From DATLYH01 sp035575035 (GTDB lineage Bacteria > Planctomycetota > Planctomycetia > Gemmatales > Gemmataceae), in NCBI GenBank assembly GCA_035575035.1, contig DATLYH010000069.1, positions 1 to 50,693 on the forward strand: a stretch of DNA of 50,693 bases. Reading direction: 5' to 3'. Positions 16,373-24,278 of the stretch are shown piece after piece (positions within the stretch are counted from its first letter, which is position 1; each line of letters starts with the position of its first letter). The notes below the pieces were generated by a model. That model was not told the DNA's origin. It did not search any database and worked only from the letters and a program-made list of their open reading frames with translations. The position numbers and the translations under genes are program-made.

Positions 16373-17155
16373 TCAGAAATCAAACCGCAACCCGTCGTAA
16401 GCCAGCTCGACGTTCGGCGGCAGGCGGCGGTTGGTCGCCTCGTGCTCCAACTCGTGGCTCATGTGGGTCAGGTAAGCACGGGCCGGCCGGAGCCGCTCGA
16501 TCACCGCCAGCGCCTGGTCCAGACCGAAGTGGGCGGGGTGCGGCCGGGGGCGCAGGGCATCGAGCACCAGGATGCGCAGCCCCTCCAGCCGCGGCCAGCT
16601 CTCCTCGGGGATGTGGCTGACGTCGGTGCAGTAGGCCACGTCGTCGATGCGGAAGCCGAAGACGTTGAACCCGCCGTGCTGCAACGGCACCGGCAGTACC
16701 CGCTGGCCGAGCACCGTGAACGGCTCGGCTGTGATTCGCCGGAAGGTCAGCCGGGGGACGGCAGCGTGCGGGATCTGCTCGACAGCGGGGTCGAAGGCGT
16801 AGGAGAAGATGGTGCGGATCTTCTCCTCGACCTCCTCGGTGCAGTACAGCGGCACCGGTCCGCCCAGCTGCTTGGGGAACAGCCGCACGTCATCGAGGCC
16901 GAAGAGGTGGTCGGCGTGGTAATGCGTGAAGAGCACGGCGTGGACCAGGCCGACCTGTTCGCGCAACAGCTGGAGCCGCAGCTCCGGCGGCGTGTCGATC
17001 AACAGGTTGCCCTGGGGTGTGCGGATCAAGACGGCGCAGCGGTAGCGGTGGTTGCGCGGGTCGGGCGAGCGGCAGACTGCGCAATCACAGCCGAGCATGG
17101 GCACTCCCACCGACGTGCCGGTGCCAAGGAAGATGAAGGTTCGCGTGAACGGCAT
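16373..17155 (-). CDS. PhnP-like metallo-beta-lactamase-fold hydrolase
   Basis: 260 aa. Seen: the start FLGTGTSVGVPMLGC with C-D-C-x-x-C (C23, C25, C28), typical of PhnP-type phosphodiesterases; HYHADH (78-83) as the main metal site; a GLDD stretch; and a C-terminal LTHMSHE supplying further ligands. PhnP relatives hydrolyse cyclic phosphodiesters; others are annotated only as MBL-fold hydrolases, so the substrate is not assigned. Cytoplasmic. A TACAAT box sits only 6 nt before the ATG, suggesting a leaderless transcript. It lies 38 nt upstream of the UDPGP gene and may share its message. Confidence 0.9.
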   Translation of the reverse strand: MPFTRTFIFLGTGTSVGVPMLGCDCAVCRSPDPRNHRYRCAVLIRTPQGNLLIDTPPELRLQLLREQVGLVHAVLFTHYHADHLFGLDDVRLFPKQLGGPVPLYCTEEVEEKIRTIFSYAFDPAVEQIPHAAVPRLTFRRITAEPFTVLGQRVLPVPLQHGGFNVFGFRIDDVAYCTDVSHIPEESWPRLEGLRILVLDALRPRPHPAHFGLDQALAVIERLRPARAYLTHMSHELEHEATNRRLPPNVELAYDGLRFDF

Positions 17156-17161
17156 CGCACT

Positions 17162-17167
17162 ATTGTA
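17162..17167 (-). promoter_or_regulatory. -10 box TACAAT directly upstream of the MBL-hydrolase gene
   Basis: On the minus strand TACAAT is followed by six bases (AGTGCG) and then the ATG at 17155. A start site about 7 nt after the box would fall on the start codon, giving a leaderless mRNA. No good -35 is visible. Confidence 0.5.
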
Positions 17168-17188
17168 GCAAAGTGCATCGTTCTGTTT

Positions 17189-17217
17189 AGCTCGACGGAA
17201 GGTGCATCAGTCGAGCT
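17189..17217. repeat. 8-bp inverted repeat overlapping the threonine aldolase stop
   Basis: AGCTCGAC (17189-17196) pairs with GTCGAGCT (17210-17217) around a 13-nt loop. It covers the end of the aldolase gene; no T-tract follows on the minus strand, so it is at best a weak terminator. Confidence 0.45.
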
Positions 17218-18268
17218 TAGAAGGTGTCCAGCGCCGCACCGCCTGGCGGATGATCTCGGCGGCGCGTTCGACCTGGTCCGTAGTGACATCCAAATGGGTG
17301 CAGGCACGGATGGTCTGCGGACCGGTCGGGTGGACCAGGACGCCGCGCTGCCGCAGGGCTGCCGCCAGGTCGCTGGCCGTACCCAGCCCGGGGTCGATGT
17401 GAAAGTAGACGATATTCGTCTGCACATCCGGCGGGTCGAGGCGCAGGCCGGGGGTATCGGCGATGGCCCGGGCCAAGACGCGGGCGTTGGCGTGGTCCTC
17501 GGCCAGCCGGTCGATATGGTGCTCGATCGCGTATAGGGCAGCGGCTGCCAGCACGCCGGCTTGCCGCATGCCGCCGCCGAACCGTTTGCGGATGAAGCGG
17601 CACTGGGCCACAAACTCACGCGGGCCGGCCAAGGCGGAGCCGACCGGCGCCCCCAGCCCCTTGCTGAAGCAGACCGACACACTGTCGAAGTAACGGCACC
17701 ACTCGGCCGGCGGGATGCCGGTGGCCACGACTGCGTTCCACAACCGGGCCCCATCCAGATGCATGATCAGGCTGTGCTTGCGCGCCCAGGCACTGATAGC
17801 CCGCACCTTGTCGAGCGGGTAGATCCGGCCGCCACCGCGGTTGTGGGTATTCTCCAGACAGACTAGCCGCGTCCGCACCAGGTGTTCATTGACTGGGCGG
17901 ACCTTGCCCTCGAGCTGGCTGACGTCCAGGATGCCGTACGTCCCCTCGATGGGCCGACAGGTGACGCCGCTGAGCACGGCCGGCCCGCCCGCCTCGTAGT
18001 GGTAAATGTGGCAATTGGCATCGCAGATCAGCTCGTCGCCGGGCTGGGTGTGTGCCTTGACACAGATCTGGTTGGACATGGTGCCCGACGGCACGAACAG
18101 GGCCGCCTCCTTACCGAGCAGAGCGGCCACCCGCTCCTGGAGGCGGTGGACGGTCGGGTCCTCGTTGAAGACGTCGTCGCCGACCTCAGCCGCTTGCATG
18201 GCGGCGCGCATGGCGGGCGTCGGCCGGGTCACGGTGTCGCTGCGCAGGTCGATGGGGGTGTCCGGCAC
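17207..18268 (-). CDS. ltaE: Low-specificity L-threonine aldolase
   Basis: 353 aa, the usual length for this PLP-dependent fold-type I enzyme, which cleaves threonine/allo-threonine to glycine and acetaldehyde. Seen: IDLRSDTVTRPTPAMR at the N-terminus, DDVFNEDPTV, FVPSGTMSNQ, LENTHNRGGGRIYPL, the PLP-contacting HLDGARLWNA and CFSKGLGAPVGS with the Schiff-base Lys203. The start is GTG at 18268 with AAAGGA about 8 nt upstream. Cytoplasmic. The 51-nt gap to the next gene holds an apparent promoter, so the aldolase may be transcribed separately. Confidence 0.95.
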   Translation of the reverse strand: MPDTPIDLRSDTVTRPTPAMRAAMQAAEVGDDVFNEDPTVHRLQERVAALLGKEAALFVPSGTMSNQICVKAHTQPGDELICDANCHIYHYEAGGPAVLSGVTCRPIEGTYGILDVSQLEGKVRPVNEHLVRTRLVCLENTHNRGGGRIYPLDKVRAISAWARKHSLIMHLDGARLWNAVVATGIPPAEWCRYFDSVSVCFSKGLGAPVGSALAGPREFVAQCRFIRKRFGGGMRQAGVLAAAALYAIEHHIDRLAEDHANARVLARAIADTPGLRLDPPDVQTNIVYFHIDPGLGTASDLAAALRQRGVLVHPTGPQTIRACTHLDVTTDQVERAAEIIRQAVRRWTPSKLD

Positions 18269-18285
18269 GGCTGGATCCTTTCTGC

Positions 18286-18305
18286 AAGCCGCTTGCGGCT
18301 TAGCG
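18286..18305. repeat. Solitary CCGCTTGCGGCTTAGC repeat arm
   Basis: AAGCCGC-TT-GCGGCTT makes a short hairpin, and the sequence GCCGCTTGCGGCTTAGCG (18288-18305) matches the left arms of the larger hairpins at 38113 and 39831. It lies in the leader of the aldolase gene. Confidence 0.7.
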
Positions 18306-18334
18306 TCTTCTCGCGATCCCTTGGTCCCGGCGGG

Positions 18335-18790
18335 CTACGGTTTGCGCCGGTTCTCCATGAACCAGCGGCCGCCGAGTTGGCGCAGGAAGACCTGATGGTC
18401 ACTGACATCTTTCAGGCGGACCGAGGCGGCGTTCGCGTCAATGGTCCATTCGCCTTCGTTGAGGAAACGGCGTAGCTGCTTGGCGGTACCAGGATCATCG
18501 AGAAGTTTGGCCTTGGCTTCCTGAAGGAGGATATCGAACCGACCGCCGTTCTCGGCGACGCGCCGATCCACGAACTGCGGGTCGGCCAGATGCGCCAGCA
18601 GGTAGTCGATGCGCTTGGCATCGATCGCCTTGAGGACGGAGGCCAGGGTCTCCTTGGGGGTGCTCTGCGGATAGGTTTTCAAGTCGGCCGCGATGCCGTA
18701 GCGCTGAGCCGGCTTTGCGTCTCCGGCCTCTTGTGCGGCGGCGCCGGCCGCGATCGTCAGCACGATCAACCAGACAAAGGCGGTTCGCAT
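18335..18790 (-). CDS. Secreted protein of unknown function
   Basis: 151 aa with an N-terminal signal peptide (hydrophobic 4-17, cleavage likely after AGAAAQ near residue 20). The mature part is hydrophilic and mostly helical (DLKTYPQSTPKETL, then AIDAKRIDYLLAHL), ending in a short beta stretch (WTIDANAASVRLK). I do not recognise the family. The ATG at 18790 has GAGGAG about 9 nt upstream. Divergent from chorismate synthase; the 163 nt between them contain the aroC promoter. Confidence 0.8.
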   Translation of the reverse strand: MRTAFVWLIVLTIAAGAAAQEAGDAKPAQRYGIAADLKTYPQSTPKETLASVLKAIDAKRIDYLLAHLADPQFVDRRVAENGGRFDILLQEAKAKLLDDPGTAKQLRRFLNEGEWTIDANAASVRLKDVSDHQVFLRQLGGRWFMENRRKP

Positions 18791-18941
18791 GCACCTGTCT
18801 CCTCGGCCTGATGGCGAGCGGGAGGCTAACGCCCCCCAGTGAGGCGAGCCCTGGCGACCTCGTCGCTTCCTATGCTTGTATCACGCGGGGGGCCGGGCGG
18901 CAATGACCGGGCCGGGTGTTCAAGGCCGGACGGCGGGGGAG

Positions 18942-18947
18942 TATAAT
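18942..18947 (+). promoter_or_regulatory. -10 box TATAAT 6 nt before the aroC start codon
   Basis: A perfect TATAAT is followed by GCCGGT and then ATG at 18954, predicting transcription to start at or near the start codon and a leaderless mRNA. The -35 region (TTCAAG at 18919-18924, 17-nt spacing) is a poor match. No Shine-Dalgarno sequence could fit between box and start. Confidence 0.6.
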
Positions 18948-18953
18948 GCCGGT

Positions 18954-20210
18954 ATGCCAGGCAACTCCTTCGGCGAACTGTTCCGCATCACCACGGCCGG
19001 TGTCAGCCACGGACCCGGCTATGTCGTCATCATCGACGGCTGCCCGCCCGGCCTGCCGCTGGACGTGGACGACCTGCTCCCCGACCTGCGCCGCCGTCGG
19101 CCCGGCCAATCGAAGCTTGTCACCCAGCGCAAGGAAGAGGACATGCCGGAGATCTGGTCCGGTGTCTTCGAGGGGAAGACTGACGGCACTCCGATTGCCA
19201 TTCTCTTCCGCAACACCGACCCGCGCAGCCAGGATTACAGCGACATCAAGGACAAGTATCGCCCCGGCCACGCCGATTTCACCTTCGACGCCAAGTATGG
19301 CTTCCGCGACTACCGCGGCGGCGGTCGGTCCAGCGCTCGCGAGACCATCTGTCGGGTGGCGGCGGCGGCCGTCGCCAAGAAACTCCTGGCTCAGCAGGGC
19401 ATCCGCGTGCTCGGCTATGTCAAGCAGGTGGGCGACATTATCGCCGACATCCCTGACCCAACCCAGGTGACCCTGGAGCAGGTCGAGGCAACGCCGGTGC
19501 GCTGCCCCGACCCGCAGGCCGCCGAGCGGATGATGGCCCTGATCGAGGAGGTGCGCAAGGACCAGGATTCGATCGGCGGCGTGGCCGAGTTGGTGGCGAC
19601 GGGGGTGCCGCCGGGCCTGGGGGAGCCGGTCTTTGATAAGCTCAAGGCGGACCTGGCCAAGGCGTTGTTGTCGTTGCCGGCGGTGATGGCGTTCGAGTAT
19701 GGTGCCGGCTTCGGTGTGGCCACGGCCCGCGGCAGCCAGAATAACGATCCATTCATCCCCCTCACCCCTGCCCCCTCGCCCCCGCCTCGGGAACAAGAGG
19801 ACAAGATGCTCCCCTCGCCCCCGCCTCGGGAACAAGAAGACAAGATGCTCCCCTCGCCTCCGCCTCGGGGACGGGAGGACAAGATACTCCCCTCGCCCCC
19901 GTTTGGGGGAGAGGGGTTGGGGGTGAGGGGGCGGAAGATCGGTACCGAGACCAACCGACACGGCGGCATGCTAGGGGGCATCTCCAGCGGCGAGCCGATT
20001 ATCTGCCGGGTGGCGGTCAAGCCGACCAGCAGCCTGCCGCGGCCGCAGCGGACGGTGACGCGGTCCGGCGAGCCAACCGAGATCATCACGCGCGGCCGGC
20101 ATGATCCCTGTCTGCTGCCGCGCTTTGTGCCGATGGGCGAGGCGATGGTCGCCTTGGTGCTGGTCGATCACTGGCTGCGCTGGCGGGCGCAATGCGGCGG
20201 GGCGACTTGA
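18954..20210 (+). CDS. aroC: Chorismate synthase with a 59-residue low-complexity insertion
   Basis: 418 aa. It catalyses 5-enolpyruvylshikimate-3-phosphate to chorismate using reduced FMN, the last common step to aromatic amino acids. Seen: FGELFRITTAGVSHGPGYV (5-23), the FMN/substrate segments RPGHADFTFDAKYG (103-116) and RGGGRSSARET (121-131), PPGLGEP (219-225), GFG, TNRHGGMLGGISSGEPI (333-349) and the C-terminal RHDPCLLPR. Residues about 268-326 are extra: a Pro/Ser/Glu-rich stretch translated from a palindromic repeat with three 39-nt units, inserted just before TN-x-x-GG. The core minus the insertion is about 359 aa, close to the family norm, so the enzyme is probably still functional. 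ATG at 18954 is chosen because the conserved N-terminus starts there. Confidence 0.95.
   Translation: MPGNSFGELFRITTAGVSHGPGYVVIIDGCPPGLPLDVDDLLPDLRRRRPGQSKLVTQRKEEDMPEIWSGVFEGKTDGTPIAILFRNTDPRSQDYSDIKDKYRPGHADFTFDAKYGFRDYRGGGRSSARETICRVAAAAVAKKLLAQQGIRVLGYVKQVGDIIADIPDPTQVTLEQVEATPVRCPDPQAAERMMALIEEVRKDQDSIGGVAELVATGVPPGLGEPVFDKLKADLAKALLSLPAVMAFEYGAGFGVATARGSQNNDPFIPLTPAPSPPPREQEDKMLPSPPPREQEDKMLPSPPPRGREDKILPSPPFGGEGLGVRGRKIGTETNRHGGMLGGISSGEPIICRVAVKPTSSLPRPQRTVTRSGEPTEIITRGRHDPCLLPRFVPMGEAMVALVLVDHWLRWRAQCGGAT
19755..19932. repeat. Palindromic element with three 39-bp interior units inside aroC
   Basis: The outer arms CCCCTCACCCCTGCCCCCTC and GAGGGGTTGGGGGTGAGGGG enclose three tandem 39-bp units (19772-19810, 19811-19849, 19850-19888), each CCCCTCGCC-C/T-CCGCCTCGGG followed by a GA-rich spacer. 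The element keeps the reading frame open and codes for residues about 268-326. Confidence 0.93.
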
Positions 20211-20423
20211 GAATGGGCATTCGCGAGCGGTCCGCCTGAGCGGGCCGGTGTACCTCCTCAGCGCCTCGACCGGCCAGCGGACGCCGGCCGCTCGCCGGCC
20301 CGTCATCGCCGCATCGGTTCGATCAATCGTCCTTGCCGCTCACGGCGCAGTGCCCAACTCAGTAACGCTCAGCCGCACGCGGTCGAGGTGACCGTCCCAG
20401 GTGAGGTGGTCCCGGATTACCTT
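20211..20423. other. Interval between convergent aroC and di-haem oxidoreductase genes
   Basis: 213 nt. The first part is copy 2 of the dispersed 70-bp repeat (20223-20292); I see nothing recognisable in the rest and no T-tract terminator. Confidence 0.6.
20223..20292. repeat. Dispersed about 70-bp repeat, copy 2
   Basis: Matches 13181-13250 in order and spacing (GCGAGCGGTCCGC, CGGGCCGGTGTACC, GCGCCTCGACCGGCC, GCCGGCCGCTC) with scattered substitutions. It directly follows the aroC stop. Confidence 0.85.
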
Positions 20424-21710
20424 CTACTCGGGCGGCGGGGCCCGGAGGGTTTTCAAAAAGGCGATCACCGCCTGCTGGTCAGGCTTCTTGAGCCCCTGAT
20501 AGGCCCGGGTCACGCTGGCGGCATCCCCCTTGTGCCGCAGGATCGCCGCCTCCAGCGTAGGCGAGCCGCCGTCGTGGAAGTACGGGGCCGAGTCGGCCAC
20601 ACCCCACAAGGGGGGCGTCTTCCACTCCTCCGGCCGCGGGTGGTCCGGCGGCAGCGGTACCGGCGGCTCCACGGTGTTGTACACTGCAGAACTGCCCGGC
20701 GGCTCCAGGACGTGCAGCAGGAAGTCGCTGTAGACCCCCTTCACCCCGCCCAGATCCGGCGTGTGGCACTGAGCGCAGCCGATCGAATGAAATAACTCCT
20801 TGCCGCGCGCCGCTTGCTCGCGTCCGGCCGGATCGTCGGGCAGGACCTCCACTGGCCGAGGCAGCGTATCCACGAACGCCACCAGGGCCGTGAACTGTTT
20901 GTGGTCAAGGTCCGGCGGCACCGCCGGGTAATCGCTCTTGCCCAGCGGCCGGGCCTGCTCCATCAGCGGGTTGCCCAGCCCCAGCTCGTTGGCGCAGGCT
21001 GCCGCCACGAACTCCTGGAGCGTTGCAAACTGCCCCTTCCAGCCGAACTTGCCGATCCGGCCGTCCGGCAGCACGCGCGGCCGACCCGCCCCGATGGTGT
21101 TGAAGTCGAGCTGGAACTCGCGGGCGGTGTTGGCCAGCATCTGCTTGTTCAGGTTGTGCCGGATCGCCTTGTCCGAGATGCGGTCGATCCAACCGGCGCC
21201 GAACAGGGCAGTGGAATTGACGCTGCCGGTCAGGAGCGGGTCGAAGTCCGGGATGCGGACAGTGCATCCCTCCACTACCTGGGTGGTCCCCTTGACAACG
21301 GGGAAGAGTTTGCGGACCAGGGCGGGCGACTCCCGGTAGGCCGGGTCGGTGGCGGCGGCGTGGATGATGCCGCTGCGGACGTTCGGGTCGGCCCGGGTGG
21401 GGTGGACCTCGAAGGTGCTCACGTTGCGCTTGTTGGGGCCACTGCCGCCGATGCCCCCCTGGAAATGGCAGGCGGCGCAAGAGCGGGCGTTGAAGACTGG
21501 GCCAAGGCCGTCACCGCCAGCCAGCGGATCGTTCGGCTGCCATTCGTGTTCAAATAGGGCCTTACCGGCCGCGCGCTCCTCGGCGCTGGCCCACGGCCCC
21601 CACAGGACCGGCAGGCCAGGGGAGAAGAACCAGACCAGAGCTGCGGCCAGAACCAGGAGGGCGACCACGGTGAAGCGCTTGCGTTGTCGATCCAGGCAGT
21701 AGTTTGACAT
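20424..21710 (-). CDS. Exported di-haem cytochrome oxidoreductase (DUF1111-like)
   Basis: 428 aa from ATG 21710 (GAGAGGG just upstream). It has an N-terminal membrane anchor or signal (about 12-30) and two c-type haem sites, CAACH (78-82) and CAQCH (312-316). The arrangement (F-N-x-x-SCAACH, then GIGGSGPN, and a later PLWGVADSAPYFHDGGSPTLEAAI) matches the di-haem oxidoreductase / thiol oxidoreductase family DUF1111, related to bacterial cytochrome c peroxidase modules. It should act outside the cytoplasmic membrane, accepting or donating electrons; the substrate is unknown. Not obviously in an operon. Longer frames upstream of 21710 cross repeat DNA and lack a start context. Confidence 0.9.
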   Translation of the reverse strand: MSNYCLDRQRKRFTVVALLVLAAALVWFFSPGLPVLWGPWASAEERAAGKALFEHEWQPNDPLAGGDGLGPVFNARSCAACHFQGGIGGSGPNKRNVSTFEVHPTRADPNVRSGIIHAAATDPAYRESPALVRKLFPVVKGTTQVVEGCTVRIPDFDPLLTGSVNSTALFGAGWIDRISDKAIRHNLNKQMLANTAREFQLDFNTIGAGRPRVLPDGRIGKFGWKGQFATLQEFVAAACANELGLGNPLMEQARPLGKSDYPAVPPDLDHKQFTALVAFVDTLPRPVEVLPDDPAGREQAARGKELFHSIGCAQCHTPDLGGVKGVYSDFLLHVLEPPGSSAVYNTVEPPVPLPPDHPRPEEWKTPPLWGVADSAPYFHDGGSPTLEAAILRHKGDAASVTRAYQGLKKPDQQAVIAFLKTLRAPPPE

Positions 21711-22012
21711 GGCACACCCTCTCGCGCGGGCCGGCGAACAGACCGACAGACGGGGCGCGGCGGTGGGCCGGTGAAAGGAAGTCAGCCGCCCACCTAATCC
21801 CTCGAGGGTAATCAAGGGCGGTACGTTTGGCAAGGCCCGGACGGATAACGCGGGGTGCATCTCCACGCTGACAGCAGAATTTGCTTGACAGGCGAGGCGT
21901 GGCTTGACCCGTCGCTCACGCTCCGGGCTCTGCAAGAAGGCATCAACCGCCGCGTCCCGCTGTCCTGCCAGGCCAACACGCCCCGCCGTGTGCTTGATTA
22001 CGGCATCGCCAA
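21711..22012. other. Gene-free interval with one degenerate GAGCCCGGAGCGT repeat
   Basis: 302 nt. A stretch at 21909-21934 (ACCCGTCGCTCACGCTCCGG then GCTCTG) matches the repeat arms clustered at 32864-33012. I see no gene in either strand. Confidence 0.55.
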
Positions 22013-22435
22013 TTACTCTCTCGGCGGGACGGCTTCGCTGCCGGTTGGCCGCGGGACCGAGCGGTGGAAGTGGACATGCCGCCAGCGCCCATCCTGACGC
22101 TGCCAGACGCGCGTCTCCTCGAAGGCGGTTGTGTACGGCGCGCCGTCGGCACCGACCCGCTGGTTCAACCGGACATAGGCGACAACCGCCACGTCCCCCA
22201 TCACCCGGACCCGAGGGGCGCACATCGTCGTTTGATGATGGCCGCGGAACCCGCCCAGCTCGAAGTAAAAGCGGTGGAAGTCCATCCCCTCCACCAGCTG
22301 GCCCGCCGCCTCCGGTTCGAACGCCGTCAGCGACGGATCGCACAGCTCTTGGTACGTCGCCCAGTCGCCTGTCGAGATGCTCTTCAACAGCCGGGCGTTC
22401 AACTGTAGTAACTCCTGAGTCACCTCATCGAGCAT
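22013..22435 (-). CDS. SnoaL-like / CaMKII-association-domain-like protein
   Basis: 140 aa, a single NTF2-like fold. Seen: the N-terminal helix LLQLNARLLKSISTGDW, the FEPEAAGQLVEGMDFHRFYF segment and the final beta strands RVWQRQDGRWRHVHFHRSVP, which match the calcium/calmodulin-dependent kinase II association-domain superfamily used by many bacteria as a small ligand-binding or oligomerising fold. No catalytic role can be assigned. Cytoplasmic. The ATG at 22435 has AGGAGGA about 9 nt upstream. Divergent from the beta-lactamase-family gene at 22603. Confidence 0.85.
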   Translation of the reverse strand: MLDEVTQELLQLNARLLKSISTGDWATYQELCDPSLTAFEPEAAGQLVEGMDFHRFYFELGGFRGHHQTTMCAPRVRVMGDVAVVAYVRLNQRVGADGAPYTTAFEETRVWQRQDGRWRHVHFHRSVPRPTGSEAVPPRE

Positions 22436-22602
22436 CCGTTGGTCTCCTCCTGAGCAAGCCCAGCGGTTGCAGCCGCCGGACTGGGAATGAAATTACTCGT
22501 TGATGACCTGCTTGAGAAGGGGCCCGTCGGCTGGATTCACTGAACCGGCGTGTTATGATGCTCTGGCACTTGCAACCATCCACCCCGACCAAGGAGTCTG
22601 AC

Positions 22603-24138
22603 ATGCGGTCTGTCCCCAAGTTTCTGCTGCTGCCCCTGCTTGGCCTGCTGGTGCTGGCGCCGGCCGCCGCGGCCCAGGCTGTCAACGAGGCGGCCCTCAA
22701 TGCTCTGGTCAACGAGGCGATGACCGCCTGGCAGGTCCCCGGCGCGGCGATCGCCATCGTGCGTGATGGCCAGGTGATCTACCTGAAAGGGTTCGGCTAC
22801 AGGGAACTCGGCAGCGATCAGCCGGTCACGCCCGAGACCCAGTTCGCCATTGCCTCGACCAGTAAGGCTTTTACCGCCACCGCCATTGCCATGCTCGTGG
22901 ATGAGGGGAAGATGACCTGGGATGACCCGGTCCGCAAGTACCTCGACTGGTTCCGCCTGTCCGATCCGTTGGCCGACGCCAACTTGACCATTCGCGACCT
23001 GGTTTGCCACCGCTCCGGGCTGGCTCGCCACGACCTGCTCTGGTACGCCTCACCCAACAGCCGGGAGGAAGTGTTGCGCCGCATCGGGTTAGTCAAGCTG
23101 GACCGCTCCTTCCGCTCGACTTACCAATATCAAAACATCATGTACCTGGCGGCCGGGCTGGCAGCGGGAGCGGCCGACAAGAGCAGCTGGGAACAGGTGG
23201 TCCAGAAGCGCATCTTTGACCCACTCGGGATGACCGGGGCCAACTTCAGCGTGACGGTTGCCACGCGCTCGCCTGACCATGCCACGCCGCACGTCAAGGT
23301 CAAGGAGAAGGTCCGGCCGATCTCCTGGAAGAACATCGACAACATCGGCCCGGCCGGCTCGATCAATGCGGGCGTCAGCGATCTGAGCAAGTGGCTGCGC
23401 TTCCAACTCGGCGACGGCACCTTCGAGGGCAAGCGCCTGATCTCAGCAGCCCGCCTGGCCGAGACGCATTCGCCACAGATGGTCATCCCCATGGACGGCC
23501 CGACCGGCGTCCCCTCGTTCACCAAAGCGATGAACCCCGAGACCAACATGATGTCATACGGCTTGGGCTGGGTGATCCAGGATTACCGCGGCCAGCTGCT
23601 GGTGTCGCACGGCGGCAGCATCGACGGCTTCCGCGCTCAGGTGGCGCTGGTGCCGAAGGCCAAACTGGGGATCGCCATCCTGTCGAACCTGGGACGCACC
23701 CAGATGCCCGAGGCGTTGCGCAACAACCTGGTTGATCTGCTGCTCGACTTACCGAAGCGCGACTGGAACGAGCACTACCTGACGCAGGCGAAGAAACAGC
23801 GAGAGGAGCAAGAGCAGCGGAAGAAGGAGCGCGAGGCCAAGCGCCACAAAGGGACGAAGCCGTCGCGCGAGCTATCGGCCTACACGGGGGTATTTGAACA
23901 GCCGGCTTATGGCCGGGTGACGATCACGGCCGACAAGGAGCAGCTGATGCTGGAGTGGAGCAGCTTCAAGGTGCGGCTGGAGCACTTCCACTTCGACACC
24001 TTCACCGCCCGGGGCGACCCCGACCGGGAGGACGCCCCGCTCAATGACGTGCCGGTGGTCTTCACGCTCGACGCCGACGGCGAGGTGGCGACGGTTAGTC
24101 TCATTGGCCAGGAGTTCAAGCGGGTGAAGCCGAAATGA
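22603..24138 (+). CDS. Secreted beta-lactamase-family serine hydrolase
   Basis: 511 aa. A signal peptide (hydrophobic 8-20, cleavage near AAAAQA) precedes a penicillin-binding/class C beta-lactamase-type domain (about 28-380) with S85-T-S-K88, Y176-Q-N178 and a later SHGGS that corresponds to the third motif. A charged linker (about 395-420, rich in KKxREEQEQRKK) leads to a C-terminal beta domain of DUF3471 type (about 425-511). Such proteins act as esterases or peptidases outside the cytoplasm; the substrate is unknown. ATG 22603 has AAGGAG 6 nt upstream and a TATGAT box at 22554-22559. The stop codon lies within the left arm of the inverted repeat at 24135-24278. Confidence 0.92.
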   Translation: MRSVPKFLLLPLLGLLVLAPAAAAQAVNEAALNALVNEAMTAWQVPGAAIAIVRDGQVIYLKGFGYRELGSDQPVTPETQFAIASTSKAFTATAIAMLVDEGKMTWDDPVRKYLDWFRLSDPLADANLTIRDLVCHRSGLARHDLLWYASPNSREEVLRRIGLVKLDRSFRSTYQYQNIMYLAAGLAAGAADKSSWEQVVQKRIFDPLGMTGANFSVTVATRSPDHATPHVKVKEKVRPISWKNIDNIGPAGSINAGVSDLSKWLRFQLGDGTFEGKRLISAARLAETHSPQMVIPMDGPTGVPSFTKAMNPETNMMSYGLGWVIQDYRGQLLVSHGGSIDGFRAQVALVPKAKLGIAILSNLGRTQMPEALRNNLVDLLLDLPKRDWNEHYLTQAKKQREEQEQRKKEREAKRHKGTKPSRELSAYTGVFEQPAYGRVTITADKEQLMLEWSSFKVRLEHFHFDTFTARGDPDREDAPLNDVPVVFTLDADGEVATVSLIGQEFKRVKPK

Positions 24139-24278
24139 CGAATGCCGAAGCACGAGTGACGAAAGAATGACGAAGCCCGAAGGACGAAGGGGTGCAGGAG
24201 TGGGCCTCCTGGTGCCTTCTCAACGAGGGAGTGACGTCACCCCCCGTGATTCGTCATTCGTGCTTCGGCATTCGTCAT
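24135..24278. repeat. 29-bp inverted repeat between and into two convergent genes
   Basis: Arms at 24135-24163 and 24250-24278 are complementary at 28 of 29 positions (ATGACGAATGCCGAAGCACG and continuing). The same GACGAATG units occur at 8082-8397. The left arm contains the stop of the beta-lactamase-family gene and the right arm codes for the last residues of the alpha/beta hydrolase. It may act as a two-way barrier to transcription, though no T-tract is present. Confidence 0.88.

Noticed and set aside
19772..19888. Possible CRISPR-like or VNTR locus in aroC
   Set aside because: Three tandem units without spacers inside a coding frame; better explained as interior units of the palindromic element.
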